A stretch of 64,000 nt of DNA from Saccharina japonica (taxonomy: Eukaryota > Sar > Phaeophyceae > Laminariales > Laminariaceae). This document shows positions 43,261 to 52,903 of this stretch, in pieces. How positions within the stretch are numbered: position 1 is the first letter of the stretch; every line of letters starts with the position of its first letter. The stretch covers positions 23,068 through 87,067 of the forward strand of contig MEHQ01001056.1 of NCBI GenBank assembly GCA_008828725.1, in the 5' to 3' direction. The notes below the pieces were generated by a model that searched no databases, was not told the DNA's origin, and saw nothing but the letters and a program-made list of their open reading frames with translations. The position numbers and the translations under genes are program-made.

Positions 43261-43396
43261 TCTGTTCCTCGCTGCTTCGCGTTCTTAACCGAGTGATCGA
43301 GCAGGCATCGCATTGAATCTCATACACTCGAACCAACCCTGGAACCACCTCTCTTGTTCCAACGGTTGGTTCCCGATGATTGGTCAACGATTTTAC
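43261..43396 (-). repeat. repeat A, outer copy
   Basis: 136 bp, right-hand end of the element; abuts host sequence GATCACCCATCAGGAACC. Confidence 0.9.
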
Positions 43397-44165
43397 CGAT
43401 CACCCATCAGGAACCATCAGTATGATGTATATTTTCGCACACGGGTTGGGAATGCAGCACAACCCCATTCTTCTTGATATTAATACCATAAATTGCACAG
43501 GATAAGCTATACCCTCGATCACTCATAAGCAGCAAAAACAAAACAAATAAAAGCCATATCAAGGTCGGGCAACTCTAGTTTGTACTTCAGGATTAACATC
43601 TACCTGGTACCAACTTCAGCTGTTGTCCTTTTGCTCCACCCTTTTGTCTTAGTACATGCTCGTTCACAGTGAAAGTCCCACACCGACGACCACACGATAC
43701 CCGCCCCCCCCTTGTCAATACTTACACATTGATACAAGTATACAAGGCTTTCCTACGGAGTGGTCTTAATATAGTAAAGGCGACGCAAGAAAAACGGGTT
43801 ACCTCGCCAGCAGCAGAGCGTCAACATAATGCACAGCAGCAGCTGCAGCAGCTTCAGCAGCAAAAAAGACAGAAGCAACAAACTGCACTGCTGCATCTTC
43901 ATCTAAAGCCGAGGAGTGCGGACAAAGCGTTTATTGTGTAGACGAAGAAGGAAACTAATAACAATAAACATTGTGCACGTAGATATATACGAACTCTCGT
44001 TTTATGTTTTACCATGCTGCCACCTGCTGGTCGAACATTTACGTACATGTATATCATGACGGCAGCCAGCGACCGCGGTACCGTACAGGGTTATCAGAGC
44101 TGATCCTTCTCGGGTGCTTTCCTATAGAGGCTTCCCTGCACACCCAAATATCCCAAATAAAATAA
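43397..44165. mobile_element. transposon copy 1, region downstream of its gene
   Basis: Homologous to 59134-59616 (CACCCATCAGGAACC, CTCGATCACTCATAAGCAGC). It carries an extra CAG-rich stretch (43810-43910) and an A-rich part. Non-coding. Confidence 0.75.
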
Positions 44166-44958
44166 TCACTTCCTCAGCCTCTTCTTCTGTTTCACCGCCT
44201 CTTTAAGCTTATCCTTGAGGTCCGGCGCTTTGACATCGTTCCTGCAAAAACCGCCCTCCAAACTACGCAGGACCCGCTTGAGCGCGTTAGAACCGAGGTC
44301 GTCGATAGCTTCATCTGTCATGAAGAAAAATTCCCCCCGCTCCGCCCTCTGCGCCCCCTGAGATGAATGGCACATTGGCCGGGAGCTATTAGCCCCCCCC
44401 CCTCGGCACCGCTACCCTTATTATCTCCGCCCGCTGCCCCCCCTGCACCACGACCCCCCCCTGCACCTCGCCCGGCCGTTACACCGCTACCCCGCCCTGC
44501 ACCGCCACGCTTTTCTGCCCCGCACCCTCCCCCAGCACCCCGACCACAACCGCGAACGCGGTCCCTCGGTAGAGACAGCAGCGACACTGCAGCGTATTTG
44601 GACAACACAGTACAGTACGTTTTTAACCCCGCCGCAGTCACGGTCCCCCTTAGCTTGAGCGTCTTGACGGTATCATCCTCTACCGTCTGCAAGCTGCCGA
44701 GGACCTTCGTGTTGTACTCCACGGCGGCGGCGTTTAGGCCTTCGATTTCACGTTCGCCAAATGCCGCCTTCGCTCGAGCCGTGCGTTCCCTCGCCAAGCG
44801 CCGTTCGGCGAGTGTCTCGGGAATTATCATCGTCATGGCCACATCCGCCCTCTTCTGTTTGGGTCCCCGCCCGCGGTGGCCACCAACAGGAGGGTGGGGA
44901 GTGGCGGCACGGGCGGAAGTCTGCAGCTTCTGATGGGTATAGGGGTTCACAGCCGGAC
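44166..44958 (-). pseudogene. transposase-like C-terminal exons
   Basis: Starts GPAVNPYTHQKLQTSAR after acceptor GGTGCAG|, runs through a basic helical region (LAERRLARERTARAKAAFGE) and a Gly/Ala/Arg-rich stretch, and ends in another frame with MTDEAIDDLGSNALKRVLRS, LKDKLKEAVKQKKRLRK and a stop at 44166. An intron or a frameshift lies between (near 44320-44600). The end resembles a SAP-like basic helix pair. Confidence 0.55.
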
Positions 44959-45126
44959 CTGCACCTTAACGAAGCAGAGAGGGACGAACGGCACGGAGAC
45001 AGACGGGGATTAGTGAATTTGAAAAAGCAATGGTCCATGAAGTCGTAAGTGGGTTACAAATAAAGTAATCACCGCCCTTTCACACTTGTTACAGATCGGA
45101 AAATACTCGTTTTGGTACGGAAACAC

Positions 45127-45411
45127 CTGAGGTTTCACCTGCACTTGCGCTGCCTCGTTCGGCGAGGTTGGGCGTGCTTCCAGCGACGCCAGCACCACCG
45201 GCCCTCGCGTTCAACGCACGATTAACCGCCGGTTGTTGTGGTCCACTCCCCGCACTGGCGTCATCGCGCCCCCCTTCCTCGCCCATGGACAGGTGTTTGG
45301 TCGGTGCGAACGGCGTGTCAACTGGCGTTCCCGTTGTCGTAGGAACTCGCGTTGCAACTGGCGTACTGGCAGAAGATGTCTTACGGTCCACGCCGTCACC
45401 GTCACTCAGAT
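45127..45411 (-). pseudogene. transposase-like exon, VDRKTSSAST
   Basis: Low-complexity Ser/Thr/Ala/Gly-rich linker starting DLSDGDGVDRKTSSAST. The matching segment in copy 2 is at about 60107 (VDRKASSTST), which fixes the alignment of the two copies. Acceptor CACGTAG|, donor CTCAG|GTGTTT. Confidence 0.65.
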
Positions 45412-45611
45412 CTACGTGAGAAAATGCGAAGTTTGGGAAAAATGACGAGGGCACCAAGAGAGTTGCCGAATAATTAGGTAGCGAAAGCAACTTTAGAGGA
45501 TAACTGCAACAAAACAAAAAACGGAACGAAAATGTTATGTCTAAATGTCAAACTTAGTCGCCAATGAAGACGGCTCAGATAATGCTCCAAAACGCAAACG
45601 CGGTTGCATAC

Positions 45612-45774
45612 CTCCCGCGCCGTCCTCGTCCGCAGGGTTGACGATAAAGCTGTTCTTCGTCAAGCCATCGAAGTCGATGCCAGCCACCTTCGCGCATTCC
45701 CGCACGTACTGTTCGTGGTAGGTTGCAAGGTACTCGTGGACAAACACCTCCTTCCCCCCGTCCCACAGGCCCAC
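45612..45774 (-). pseudogene. transposase-like exon, VGLWDGGKEVFVHEY
   Basis: 54 codons plus one base, from VGLWDGGKEVFVHEYLATY to NPADEDGAG. Acceptor CAATCTAG|, donor GGGAG|GTATGC. Confidence 0.65.
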
Positions 45775-46026
45775 CTAGATTGAAAGGTGGTTCGGGTTCG
45801 GGTGACACTCGTGCAGAATGCTTCCTCAACACAGTGAGGGTCAGGTTTATCGGTCAGGTTTATATATCTCTTGGACAACCGCGAACAGTAAGGACGAGCG
45901 TAGTCCATGTATATCTAGTTGCGCGGACAGCAGCGACGGCCCTTACCACGTACGGGCTCATGGGTACTCCTTCCGTCACGGGTACGACTATATACGGACA
46001 ACGCTTGACCCAACATGTGAGTTCAC

Positions 46027-46282
46027 CTTCCCAGGAAGTCCCCCGACAGCGACCCGCGAGGGAATGTGCTGGTTGCCACCCGGGTTCGGGCCGTCGATGT
46101 TCGTCCACAGCTTCTTGACCTGTAGCTCAGTCCAACTCCTCCCGCCGAACATTCCTCGCCGACGAATACCCCGTATCTCGTCGATGCTGTCGTTGTGCTC
46201 CATGAAGAAGTAGGCCAGCTCCCTATCCGACCGTTCCACGCCGAGCTTGGGTGCTTGGGACACCACCTGCCTGTTGATCCCG
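46027..46282 (-). pseudogene. transposase-like exon after E
   Basis: SGINRQVVSQAPKLGVERSD, RELAYFFMEHND and GGRSWTELQVKKLW. Completes the block in which related transposases have a H..LN..V.......A..L..FN pattern. Donor GGAAG|GTGAAC. Confidence 0.65.
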
Positions 46283-46662
46283 CTGCGCGCCATGATATCA
46301 GGGCACAGGGAGTAGAAAGTACGGAGGGTGCATGGGCGAGGTGGAGACGTACTCCCGACGTACAGCAGGTGGGAGGGTATGGTGTACGGTACGAATGCGG
46401 TTTTTGTTTCGTGTAGGTGTCGGAGCTATCGCACAGGGGTGCGTAAAAGAGAGAAGCCACGAAAACAACGTAACACAAATACGATAGAACCCCTGTGCGA
46501 TAGCGCTTGTTCTTCCGGTACTTGTTTCCAGTGCGGTTCGACTAATCCTCGCCGGGCGGCTCACCTCTATTTCGGATGTAGATATACTTCCTGTACTCGA
46601 AAACGCCAATAAACAAGCTCGAAAAAAAAGGCATTTCAAACGGCCAGGTCGCTTGCACTCAC

Positions 46663-46851
46663 CTGTGAAGACTCTCGCACTTGCTAGTCCTCACGAGCTT
46701 GTGGACTGTCCTCAGCCCCGTCTGAGGTCCCACGGAGTGTACGGTGTACGTGTCCTTCAGGGATAGGCCAGGGTCCAAGCACCCTTTAGCAGCGCACCTT
46801 TTCACGTTCGCTTTAGTCTCCAGAGAACTGGGCATACATCCTTTCCGCCGC
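46663..46851 (-). pseudogene. transposase-like exon with candidate catalytic E
   Basis: RRRKGCMPSSLETKANVKRC, two CxxxxC-type cysteines, then VHKLVRTSKCESLH. Acceptor CTGACAG|, donor CACAG|GTGAGT. Confidence 0.68.
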
Positions 46852-47016
46852 CTGTCAGGGATCACCGTACATTTGTTTTTTTTAATAGTATACACGACAA
46901 CGTAAGACCTGCCCTTCCGGCGCTCCCGGTATGCATTCGCGGTTAGTCTTTGGTGTGAGAAAAACGCTGGTGTTATTGCAAGGGCCTAGAGCAGTAGTCA
47001 ATAGCAGTACACGTAC

Positions 47017-47256
47017 CTGAGCAAAGGCCTGTGCCCGTTCTTCACCTCCTCGTCGTCGAGCGCCTTGTACTTCTTCGCGAAAGCCTCAAGGTCCGCGATA
47101 ATCGTCGGTGATGGCATCGTCCTGATGTACTTCTTCCCCCACGCGGAATTCGCCCGGATCATGGACTCCGCTGCACTCGTCCCGCTTTCCACAAGGCTGT
47201 TAGCGGCTCTCAGCTCATCCCTCTTGTGCGGACGCGCGAAAATGGCTCCAATCTCT
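47017..47256 (-). pseudogene. transposase-like exon, REIGAIFARPH
   Basis: 80 codons, fully open, from REIGAIFARPHKRDEL to VKNGHRPLLR. Acceptor TTGCACAG|, donor CTCAG|GTACGT. Confidence 0.7.
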
Positions 47257-47433
47257 CTGTGCAAGGGATACGGCCGCCGGAAAAACAAGAACACGCGAGG
47301 CATTATTATAACCTCTTAGCCGGCGCGATAAACAACGCAGTGCGGGCAGAAGAACGTGCGAGGAAAATGTGTTGTGACGCGCAAACACAAACAAGCGGCA
47401 TCAAAATCCGGTTGAGGTATAGATAAATCGTAC

Positions 47434-47649
47434 CTGCACGCCGCCGCGTACAGCCGAGACGCCGGGAAGAAAGCGTCAGTGGCGATTTTGGCCTTGTGGA
47501 AGAGATCCGAAAATGGTGCTCTCGACATGCTCGGTTACACCTTCGGCATCACGTGCTGCCTCGGATCACGACCCCCCTCGCAGCATGTGTCAGAACTCGC
47601 TAGTTTGACATCCTACAACACCCCCAGGCGCTCGAAGCGAGCACGCAAC
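47434..47649 (-). pseudogene. transposase-like exon with second D
   Basis: LRARFERLGVL, TAG, DVKLASSDTCCEGGRDPRQH, VMPKV, TAA, then SMSRAPFSDLFHKAK and ASRLYAAAC. Acceptor TTAATAG|, donor TGCAG|GTACGA. The phase fits both neighbours despite the two stops. Confidence 0.62.
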
Positions 47650-47805
47650 CTATTAATAGTAACGCGGAGCATTTAAAAGACGACGTCGTCAAAACAATTA
47701 TCGGTGATCTGCTTCATAATGGCACGGCAACAGTCTACAGCGCGCCTAAGATACTGATAACACCCAAGTTCCCGAATTGTCACGACGATTTTCGACAGTG
47801 CTTAC

Positions 47806-48002
47806 CCCATGAACAAAGGAAAAACCTTGTCCCACTTCTCCGAGGTCACAGCTGCGTACCCGAGTACGTGGCCCAACTCGTTGAGCACAGAAACCAAGAC
47901 TTTCGCCTCGCTGTCGACCTGGCGCGCACTCGCGAAGGTCCCATCTCACGCCAGTACCTTCGCGCCTCGGCTGCACATCACAGCCTCAATGAAGGGCTTG
48001 AC
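47806..48002 (-). pseudogene. transposase-like exon with first D
   Basis: VKPFIEAVMCSRGAKVLA, a TGA, then DGTFASARQVDSEAKVLV and LNELGHVLGYAAVTSEKWD. Acceptor GTTGCAG|, donor ATGGG|GTAAGC. The only defect is the TGA directly in front of the D. Confidence 0.65.
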
Positions 48003-48609
48003 CTGCAACATGAGCGCAGCAAGAATGCCGGGAACGGGGCGGTGGCAACAACACCCAAAATATCGGGTATGCTCAACAATTTGAACGTCACGTGGTGTGT
48101 CGCACCCGAAGGCATTGTTTCATGCCACTTGCATTCCTAAACGACGCCTCGCTTGGTGTCTTGCCTGTTGGTATTTTTCGTCGCTGTACGTTTCTACGTT
48201 TGCGGTCGTCGGCGGGGAGAGCAGGGTGCCCTCTCCTATAGCTATCCAAGCCGGCCACTTGTCACCCTCCCCCTGCGTGAAAGCGGCGTACTTGAGCAGG
48301 TCTTGCGTCTGTTCTTGGCTATACACCTGGGGAGTCTTGCCCGATTAGGAGGGCAAGCGCGACACGGACGCGGGAGACAGCAGGATGTTGGCGTATTAGC
48401 CCGGCCACAACTAAACAAAGAAATAGGAGCTTTCAATACAATCTTTGGAGAAGTATATCGCATAGCCTCCTACTATCCAATCCGCGCACTGATCTTTGGC
48501 CTTCTGGCAGCAGGAAAATAAAAGAGTTTATAACGAAACATGTACACACGATGTTACAGCGGTGGTAGCGCGATAAAATTGATACGTTCCCAACCTATTC
48601 TCCTGAAAC

Positions 48610-48756
48610 CACACCTGGCCCAGATCACGCGTCATGGCTGCAAGAGATTGACCGCAGACCATCGTCTTGTCCAGAAGCTGGTGGGTCGCTCCTCCCCGCG
48701 TGAACACGTCGAACGGGAAAGCCAACCTCGCGACGGGCGGCAGGAGGTCCATGTAC
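48610..48756 (-). pseudogene. transposase-like exon, LLPPVARLAFPFDVF
   Basis: YMDLLPPVARLAFPFDVFTR, then HQLLDKTMVCGQSLAAMTRD. The acceptor ACACAG| at 48757 is at the same place as in copy 2 (60857), so it is a real splice site. Confidence 0.65.
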
Positions 48757-48918
48757 CTGTGTCGGCGGAGGGAGTGCGTCTTGTTAAAAACACAAGCAGG
48801 TTACACACGGTGCGAGGCGGCGGGGTTGTAGAGGAGAGTGTCGGTGGTGTTTTCCGCTTGCGCGCGCTTTGCAGTGGACCATATCCTCCACCAGGTTCCT
48901 CCGACTAACGACAGCTTC

Positions 48919-49163
48919 TCACCGTTCATCGTCGATCGAAAAAGACCAGCCTCCGTTGAGGAGTGTGCGGATTACATTGGGTGCAATTTCTGACAGTTCT
49001 CCTCTCTGCATGCGGTTCCGCTCAGCATCCGTGACCACTCTCTTCTCCGGCCCGGATCGCGGCATGACGAAGTCGTCCCTCAAGTTCGACATCTTGCCAA
49101 TGACCGCTTGCTTCACCTTAGGACACCGGGGGTTGTAGCAGCGGTAACGACGCGTCGAAACTA
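48919..49163 (-). pseudogene. transposase-like exon, zinc-ribbon-like
   Basis: WLVSTRRYRCYNPRCPKVKQ then MSNLRDDFVMPRSGPEKR and VIRTLLNGGWSFSIDDER. The CxxxxC pair with basic flanks fits the second half of a zinc ribbon found N-terminal to the catalytic core in this type of transposase. Confidence 0.5.
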
Positions 49164-49674
49164 GCCAGTTTCTCCCGTCCGAAGTGTGCACCGCTCGTAG
49201 CTGATCGCAAATTCCAAAGACAAAAACAACGGCGGCATGGAACAAAATCGCGCGATAGATCATAAGTGATCTGCGGCCGTGTGTTGTCGAGCGAACAGCA
49301 CACACGCTCATTCGCCAATGGTGTATACTTGCAATTCCCTGCAGGCAACTGTAAAACAAAAAAAACGGTTTGACAGCGCGCTCTTCTTGTGTCAAAATGG
49401 CGACGTCGTGCTCCGCCTGATCGTACTCGCACCCACCTGCGGGTTCCACGCCTTGCCACGTGCCGTGTTCGTGTTAGAACGGCACTCCCGGCAGGGAAGT
49501 TACCACCCCATTCTTCCATTCCCCACTATCCTCGTCTTGGTACCTCTTGCTAAACTGCGGGTGCTGAGACAGTGCACGCCTGCAGCACACCTGCAGGGAA
49601 GTGGGGTGCATCAACACTTGTAAGATACACGTCTTATGCATACGCACGAGGCGACGACCGTGCCGTACTACCAC

Positions 49675-49790
49675 GGGGGGGCAAAGTAAATAGAACCAAA
49701 TTTTGTTATTAAACATGGGGAAATATATGGGTTTTTGTGTGTGGCGTAGGTTCTATTTAATATGGACCCCCGTAATAGGCGGCAGAAAAA
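49675..49790. mobile_element. CCATAGTAAATA MITE, copy inside transposon copy 1
   Basis: Left end GGGGGGCAAAGTAAATAGAA, right end TTCTATTTAATATGGACC. Internal ATATATGGGTTTTTGTGTGT. Confidence 0.78.
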
Positions 49791-50629
49791 TATAATAACG
49801 AGTCGTTTGTCGCACAACAGCTACGCATGTATGCACATCAGGCGCGCGCACGACTATTCTCTGCTGTGATACTGCTGCAGCGTAGGTTATGTCAAACATG
49901 TACCCATTGGGACGGGAATATAAGGATCGTTCATAATTCAACATGATGACGAAGCGGTCTTTACATTCACGTCCACAGCGGCACTTTTACTGTGACTGCA
50001 ACTCACGGATACGGATACAACTACTGCTGAACTGCTGTACTTACTGCGGATACAACTACTATTGACAAGAGTGTCGCCAACCTGCGAGGAATGCAGGGGC
50101 AGGCGCGTACTACTCGCTCTAAAATAAATTATGTGCAGCCCCCTTCGTACATACGTACCGGTATACACCACCGGATACGCACGAAGCGCTGGCGCTGCAC
50201 TGCTGCTGCTGTTGAAAGCTTTACGCTCTGTCAGTCTGTCAGTCGGTACGGACGCACCTCGGGAACGAAGACGACGATGGTGCCGGACACATAGAACTCT
50301 CCAAGAGCCCTTTCTTTCTCATCTTCTCCCCACACACGCCCCCCCCTGGGCGCGTGCCTCCCCGCGCGGTTGATTGGGCACCCGAGCTCAAGATATGGCA
50401 AACGCGAGGTCTTGTCGGTGCTCCATGGTGCTTGCGCCGGTGAAAAACTACCGTTCTGTTGCGGAAGAGGCATGCCTTCCAAGTGCCCCATCACAACTCG
50501 CTTCGCCAACTCCTTCACCTCATCCGCCTGCATCACCTCGTGCCGCTGCTGCCTCATGTCTAGCTGCGGAGAGAGATCGTCGTCGTCTTCTCGAAGTTCG
50601 GGCTTACCCGGGTACGACTGCAGTTTCAA

Positions 50630-50910
50630 TGCCTTCTGAGCGATGATGCTAGCAGGCGTTGCCTTCGGAGTCGATCATCGTTTCACCTGGCGTACCACCG
50701 TATCTGCCCTGGTACCAGCACCAGCACCAGCTGCACGACCAGCAGCAGACACACCAGCAGAAGTACCACCACAAGCTTAACCACCAGCACCAGCAGCACG
50801 ACCACCAGCAGACACACCAGCAGAAATACCACCTCCATCAGCAGGTATCTTCCGTTTGCGCTTTCCCTTGTCCTTGCGGGCAGGCTCTGTCCGAGCAGGT
50901 GCAGCAACAC

Positions 50911-50969
<59 letters not shown>

Positions 50970-52364
50970 AGTTTTTTCCGTCTGCCTTCTGCAGCTGCAG
51001 CAGGAAGCTTTTTCCGCCTGCCTTCCCCGCCAGTCTTCCCTCCCCTGTCCCTCTGCCTCTTCTTCTTCTTCTTGTCACTCTTGCTCCACGTCGTCATGGC
51101 TTTCGCGAGTGACTGTGCGGCCTCCGCGGCGTGGGTTGGGCAGAAACCATCGAACCTGTCGCGGCTCGGGTTGAAGTACGCAACCCGCACTACGCCTGCC
51201 TCGTGGTACGGTCCTCGCCTCTCGTGGAACTGGAAATCCTTGCCTTCCATGCAGCCACCGCGACGAATGCACTTGAACTGTTTATCCTATAAGCGTGAGT
51301 TCAAAACGGGCGCCGCAGACGCCGCCGACGGCGTCGGTGTGGGCGTCCCACTGCCCCCGCCTTCATGTGTACCACGCGGTGGAACCAGCCCCACCCGGCG
51401 TAGCCGTGCCTCTCGGTCTTCTGCTCGACCTTCTGGCTGTACATCGAGTCCAGAGGCAGCGTGCAGAGCGCAAAGGAGCGTCGATGTACAACCTTGTACC
51501 ACCGGTATGTGGCGTGGCAAGGTGATTCGCTTGGGTAGGTGCACTGCTGGGTCATGCCTCTGCCCTTGCCTCTGTGGCATCTGTGTCGTGAGGGGTTTCG
51601 ATACATGATGTGGGCCGAAAATGCGAGGGGTAGGTATTGAATCCTCCCCTGAGTGTGTGTCAAACGTATTCAAACGCCAAGTGAAAAAAAAGTTGTCAAA
51701 AAAAGTTTGGGAACGAAGACGACTACTTGGCGTTAGTGTGAATCCCCCGACTAACAGATGACAGGAATTGAACCAGAACGATTCGATACGCGGCACGCGC
51801 GTTGTAAATCCCCCGGGGGCCCGCTCCGGTTGAAGTTGATCATTGACCCTTCAAGCTCCAAGCCACAGCAGTTTGTTTTCGCTGCCCCCCACACCCACAA
51901 CTCTCCCTACTCTCCACAGAGCAACACCGCGCGCCCTCCGCCCCTTCGCACTCCACATCATCGCCACCACTCGGAAAGGTCGAGATGTATATAGCGCCAC
52001 AGCAGGGAGCTTCCTCCGACCGGCTGCAATCGGCTGCTGCTGTTGATGATGTGTTTTCCTCGTTCGTGGCTATCGCCGCACGCCACACATGATCCGTTCG
52101 CGTTTCGCACACTAGACACCTCGTGTTGCTTCTCCCTCTCGTCACGCCCTCCAGCTGGCAGCGCATGCATATCGCAAAGCTCGTATCCCCTAATCGCAGA
52201 CAATCGCGATGGGGTGCCACGGGCTGCCGTCTAGTACGACTGAAGGACTGCCATGAAGATACGCGCGCGCACAAGGAACTCACAGCGCATCTCGGGGGTG
52301 GACCTCCTCCACAACAAACGCCGGCTGTCTCCATTTTTCAGGACACAGAGTAAGCCGATCTACG
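50630..52364 (-). other. possible N-terminal exons of the transposase-like gene
   Basis: A frame at 50777-51250 gives GKDFQFHERRGPYHEAGVVR and then a Lys/Arg/Ala-rich low-complexity end. Another (51301-51480) gives YRWYKVVHRRSFALCTLP and ERHGYAGWGWFHRVVH, and one near 52010-52160 has a CxxC...CxxC pattern (CMRCQLEGV, CLVCETRTDHVW). These look coding but I cannot join them with confidence. The tract 50913-50966 is a (CAG)n repeat. Confidence 0.35.
50913..50966. repeat. (CAG)n microsatellite
   Basis: About 18 uninterrupted CAG units, read as poly-Ala, poly-Gln or poly-Leu depending on frame. Confidence 0.93.
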
Positions 52365-52369
52365 AAGAT
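52365..52369. other. target-site duplication, left (AAGAT)
   Basis: AAGAT directly before the left LTR, identical to 58065-58069. Confidence 0.95.
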
Positions 52370-52595
52370 TGTTCCTAGATTGCAAATCTGGATGCCCTGA
52401 CTGCCCAGCAGTCTGATGAGATGTTTTTAAGTCGTTGCATTAGAGGACAGAGCGAGAGAGAGAGAGCGGAGAGAGAGCGGAGTGCTCGAACTCTCGTCCC
52501 GCACGAGGCAAAAATTCCATATAAACCCCTGCGAATATATACGCAACCCTCTACAACGTTTGTAACCGTCGTTGCTGACACGATCCAAACGAACA
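52370..52595 (-). repeat. 3' LTR of copia element
   Basis: 226 bp, TG...CA ends on the element strand. Differs from the other LTR at TTTTTAAG/TTTTAAGG and ATATAAACC/ATAATAACG. Confidence 0.97.
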
Positions 52596-52603
52596 CCCTC
52601 CCT
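52596..52603 (-). promoter_or_regulatory. polypurine tract of copia element
   Basis: On the element strand AGGGAGGG lies directly against the 3' LTR, the expected primer site for plus-strand DNA synthesis. Confidence 0.75.
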
Positions 52604-52903
52604 GGCTCTTGACAGCAATGACAAGACCGAAAGGACATTCAAGACAAGCTAGGACCTAACAGCCAACAACAGTCCCGCAGGAGGAAACCCGGCCACCGGA
52701 TCAAAACCCCCTGTATAACTCATATACTCCAAACCATTGCAGTTGAAACAACGGCCGCATTCCAAACGATGACCATGGCCAGAAAATAAGATGCCAAGTG
52801 GTGCCCTACTCACCCATGCCCCTCAAAGTAGCGCGGGGTGGCGACCTGACAAATTATTCCTCGCATAACTCAAACCTGGTACATCGGATAATGCTCATAC
52901 CCC

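Larger units (their letters stand above)
40467..43396 (-). mobile_element. degenerate tyrosine-recombinase retroelement with split direct repeats
   Basis: In minus-strand order: repeat A (43396-43261), a gag-like ORF, rearranged internal DNA, a recombinase C-terminal tail (41071-41013), repeat B (about 40893-40826), repeat A again (40826-40691) and repeat B again (40534-40467). This A...B-A-B order is the split direct repeat layout known from Ngaro/PAT-type members of the DIRS order. The A copies (136 bp) differ at about five positions. Copy 2 of the host transposon (59120-59140) is uninterrupted at the same place, and no target duplication is evident, as expected for recombinase-mediated integration. 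No reverse transcriptase is left, so the class is inferred from layout and recombinase. Confidence 0.65.
44166..50629 (-). pseudogene. intron-containing DDE transposase-like gene, copy 1
   Basis: Ten exons can be traced on the minus strand: about 48919-49163, about 48610-48756, 48129-about 48330, 47806-48002, 47434-47649, 47017-47256, 46663-46851, 46027-46282, 45612-45774, 45127-45411, then 44958 down to the stop at 44166 in one or two exons. Nearly all junctions are GT-AG with matching phase. Landmarks are a CYNPRCPK zinc-ribbon-like pair, LLPPVARLAFPFDVF, DGTF (D at 47943-47945), VLNELGHVLG, SSDTCC (D at 47589-47591), RTSKCESLH (E at 46674-46676), a following N-rich helix region and a C-terminal LKDKLKEAVKQKK tail. 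I read this as D, D and E of an unclassified eukaryotic cut-and-paste transposase; function in DNA transposition is inferred. In-frame TGA (just before DGTF), TAG and TAA (around SSDTCC) make this copy defective unless they are sequence errors. An exon upstream at 50231-50629 (MKLQSYPGKPELREDDDD) is a possible N-terminus. Confidence 0.6.

Noticed and set aside
44367..44933. 188-codon plus-strand Pro-rich ORF
   Set aside because: Antisense of the Gly/Ala/Arg-rich C-terminal part of the transposase-like gene.
50777..51608. 250-codon plus-strand poly-Ala ORF
   Set aside because: Driven by the (CAG)n tract; the minus-strand frame looks more protein-like.
51760..51830. tRNA-like B box (GGTTCAATTCC on the minus strand)
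   Set aside because: The T-stem does not pair and no acceptor stem or A box fits.
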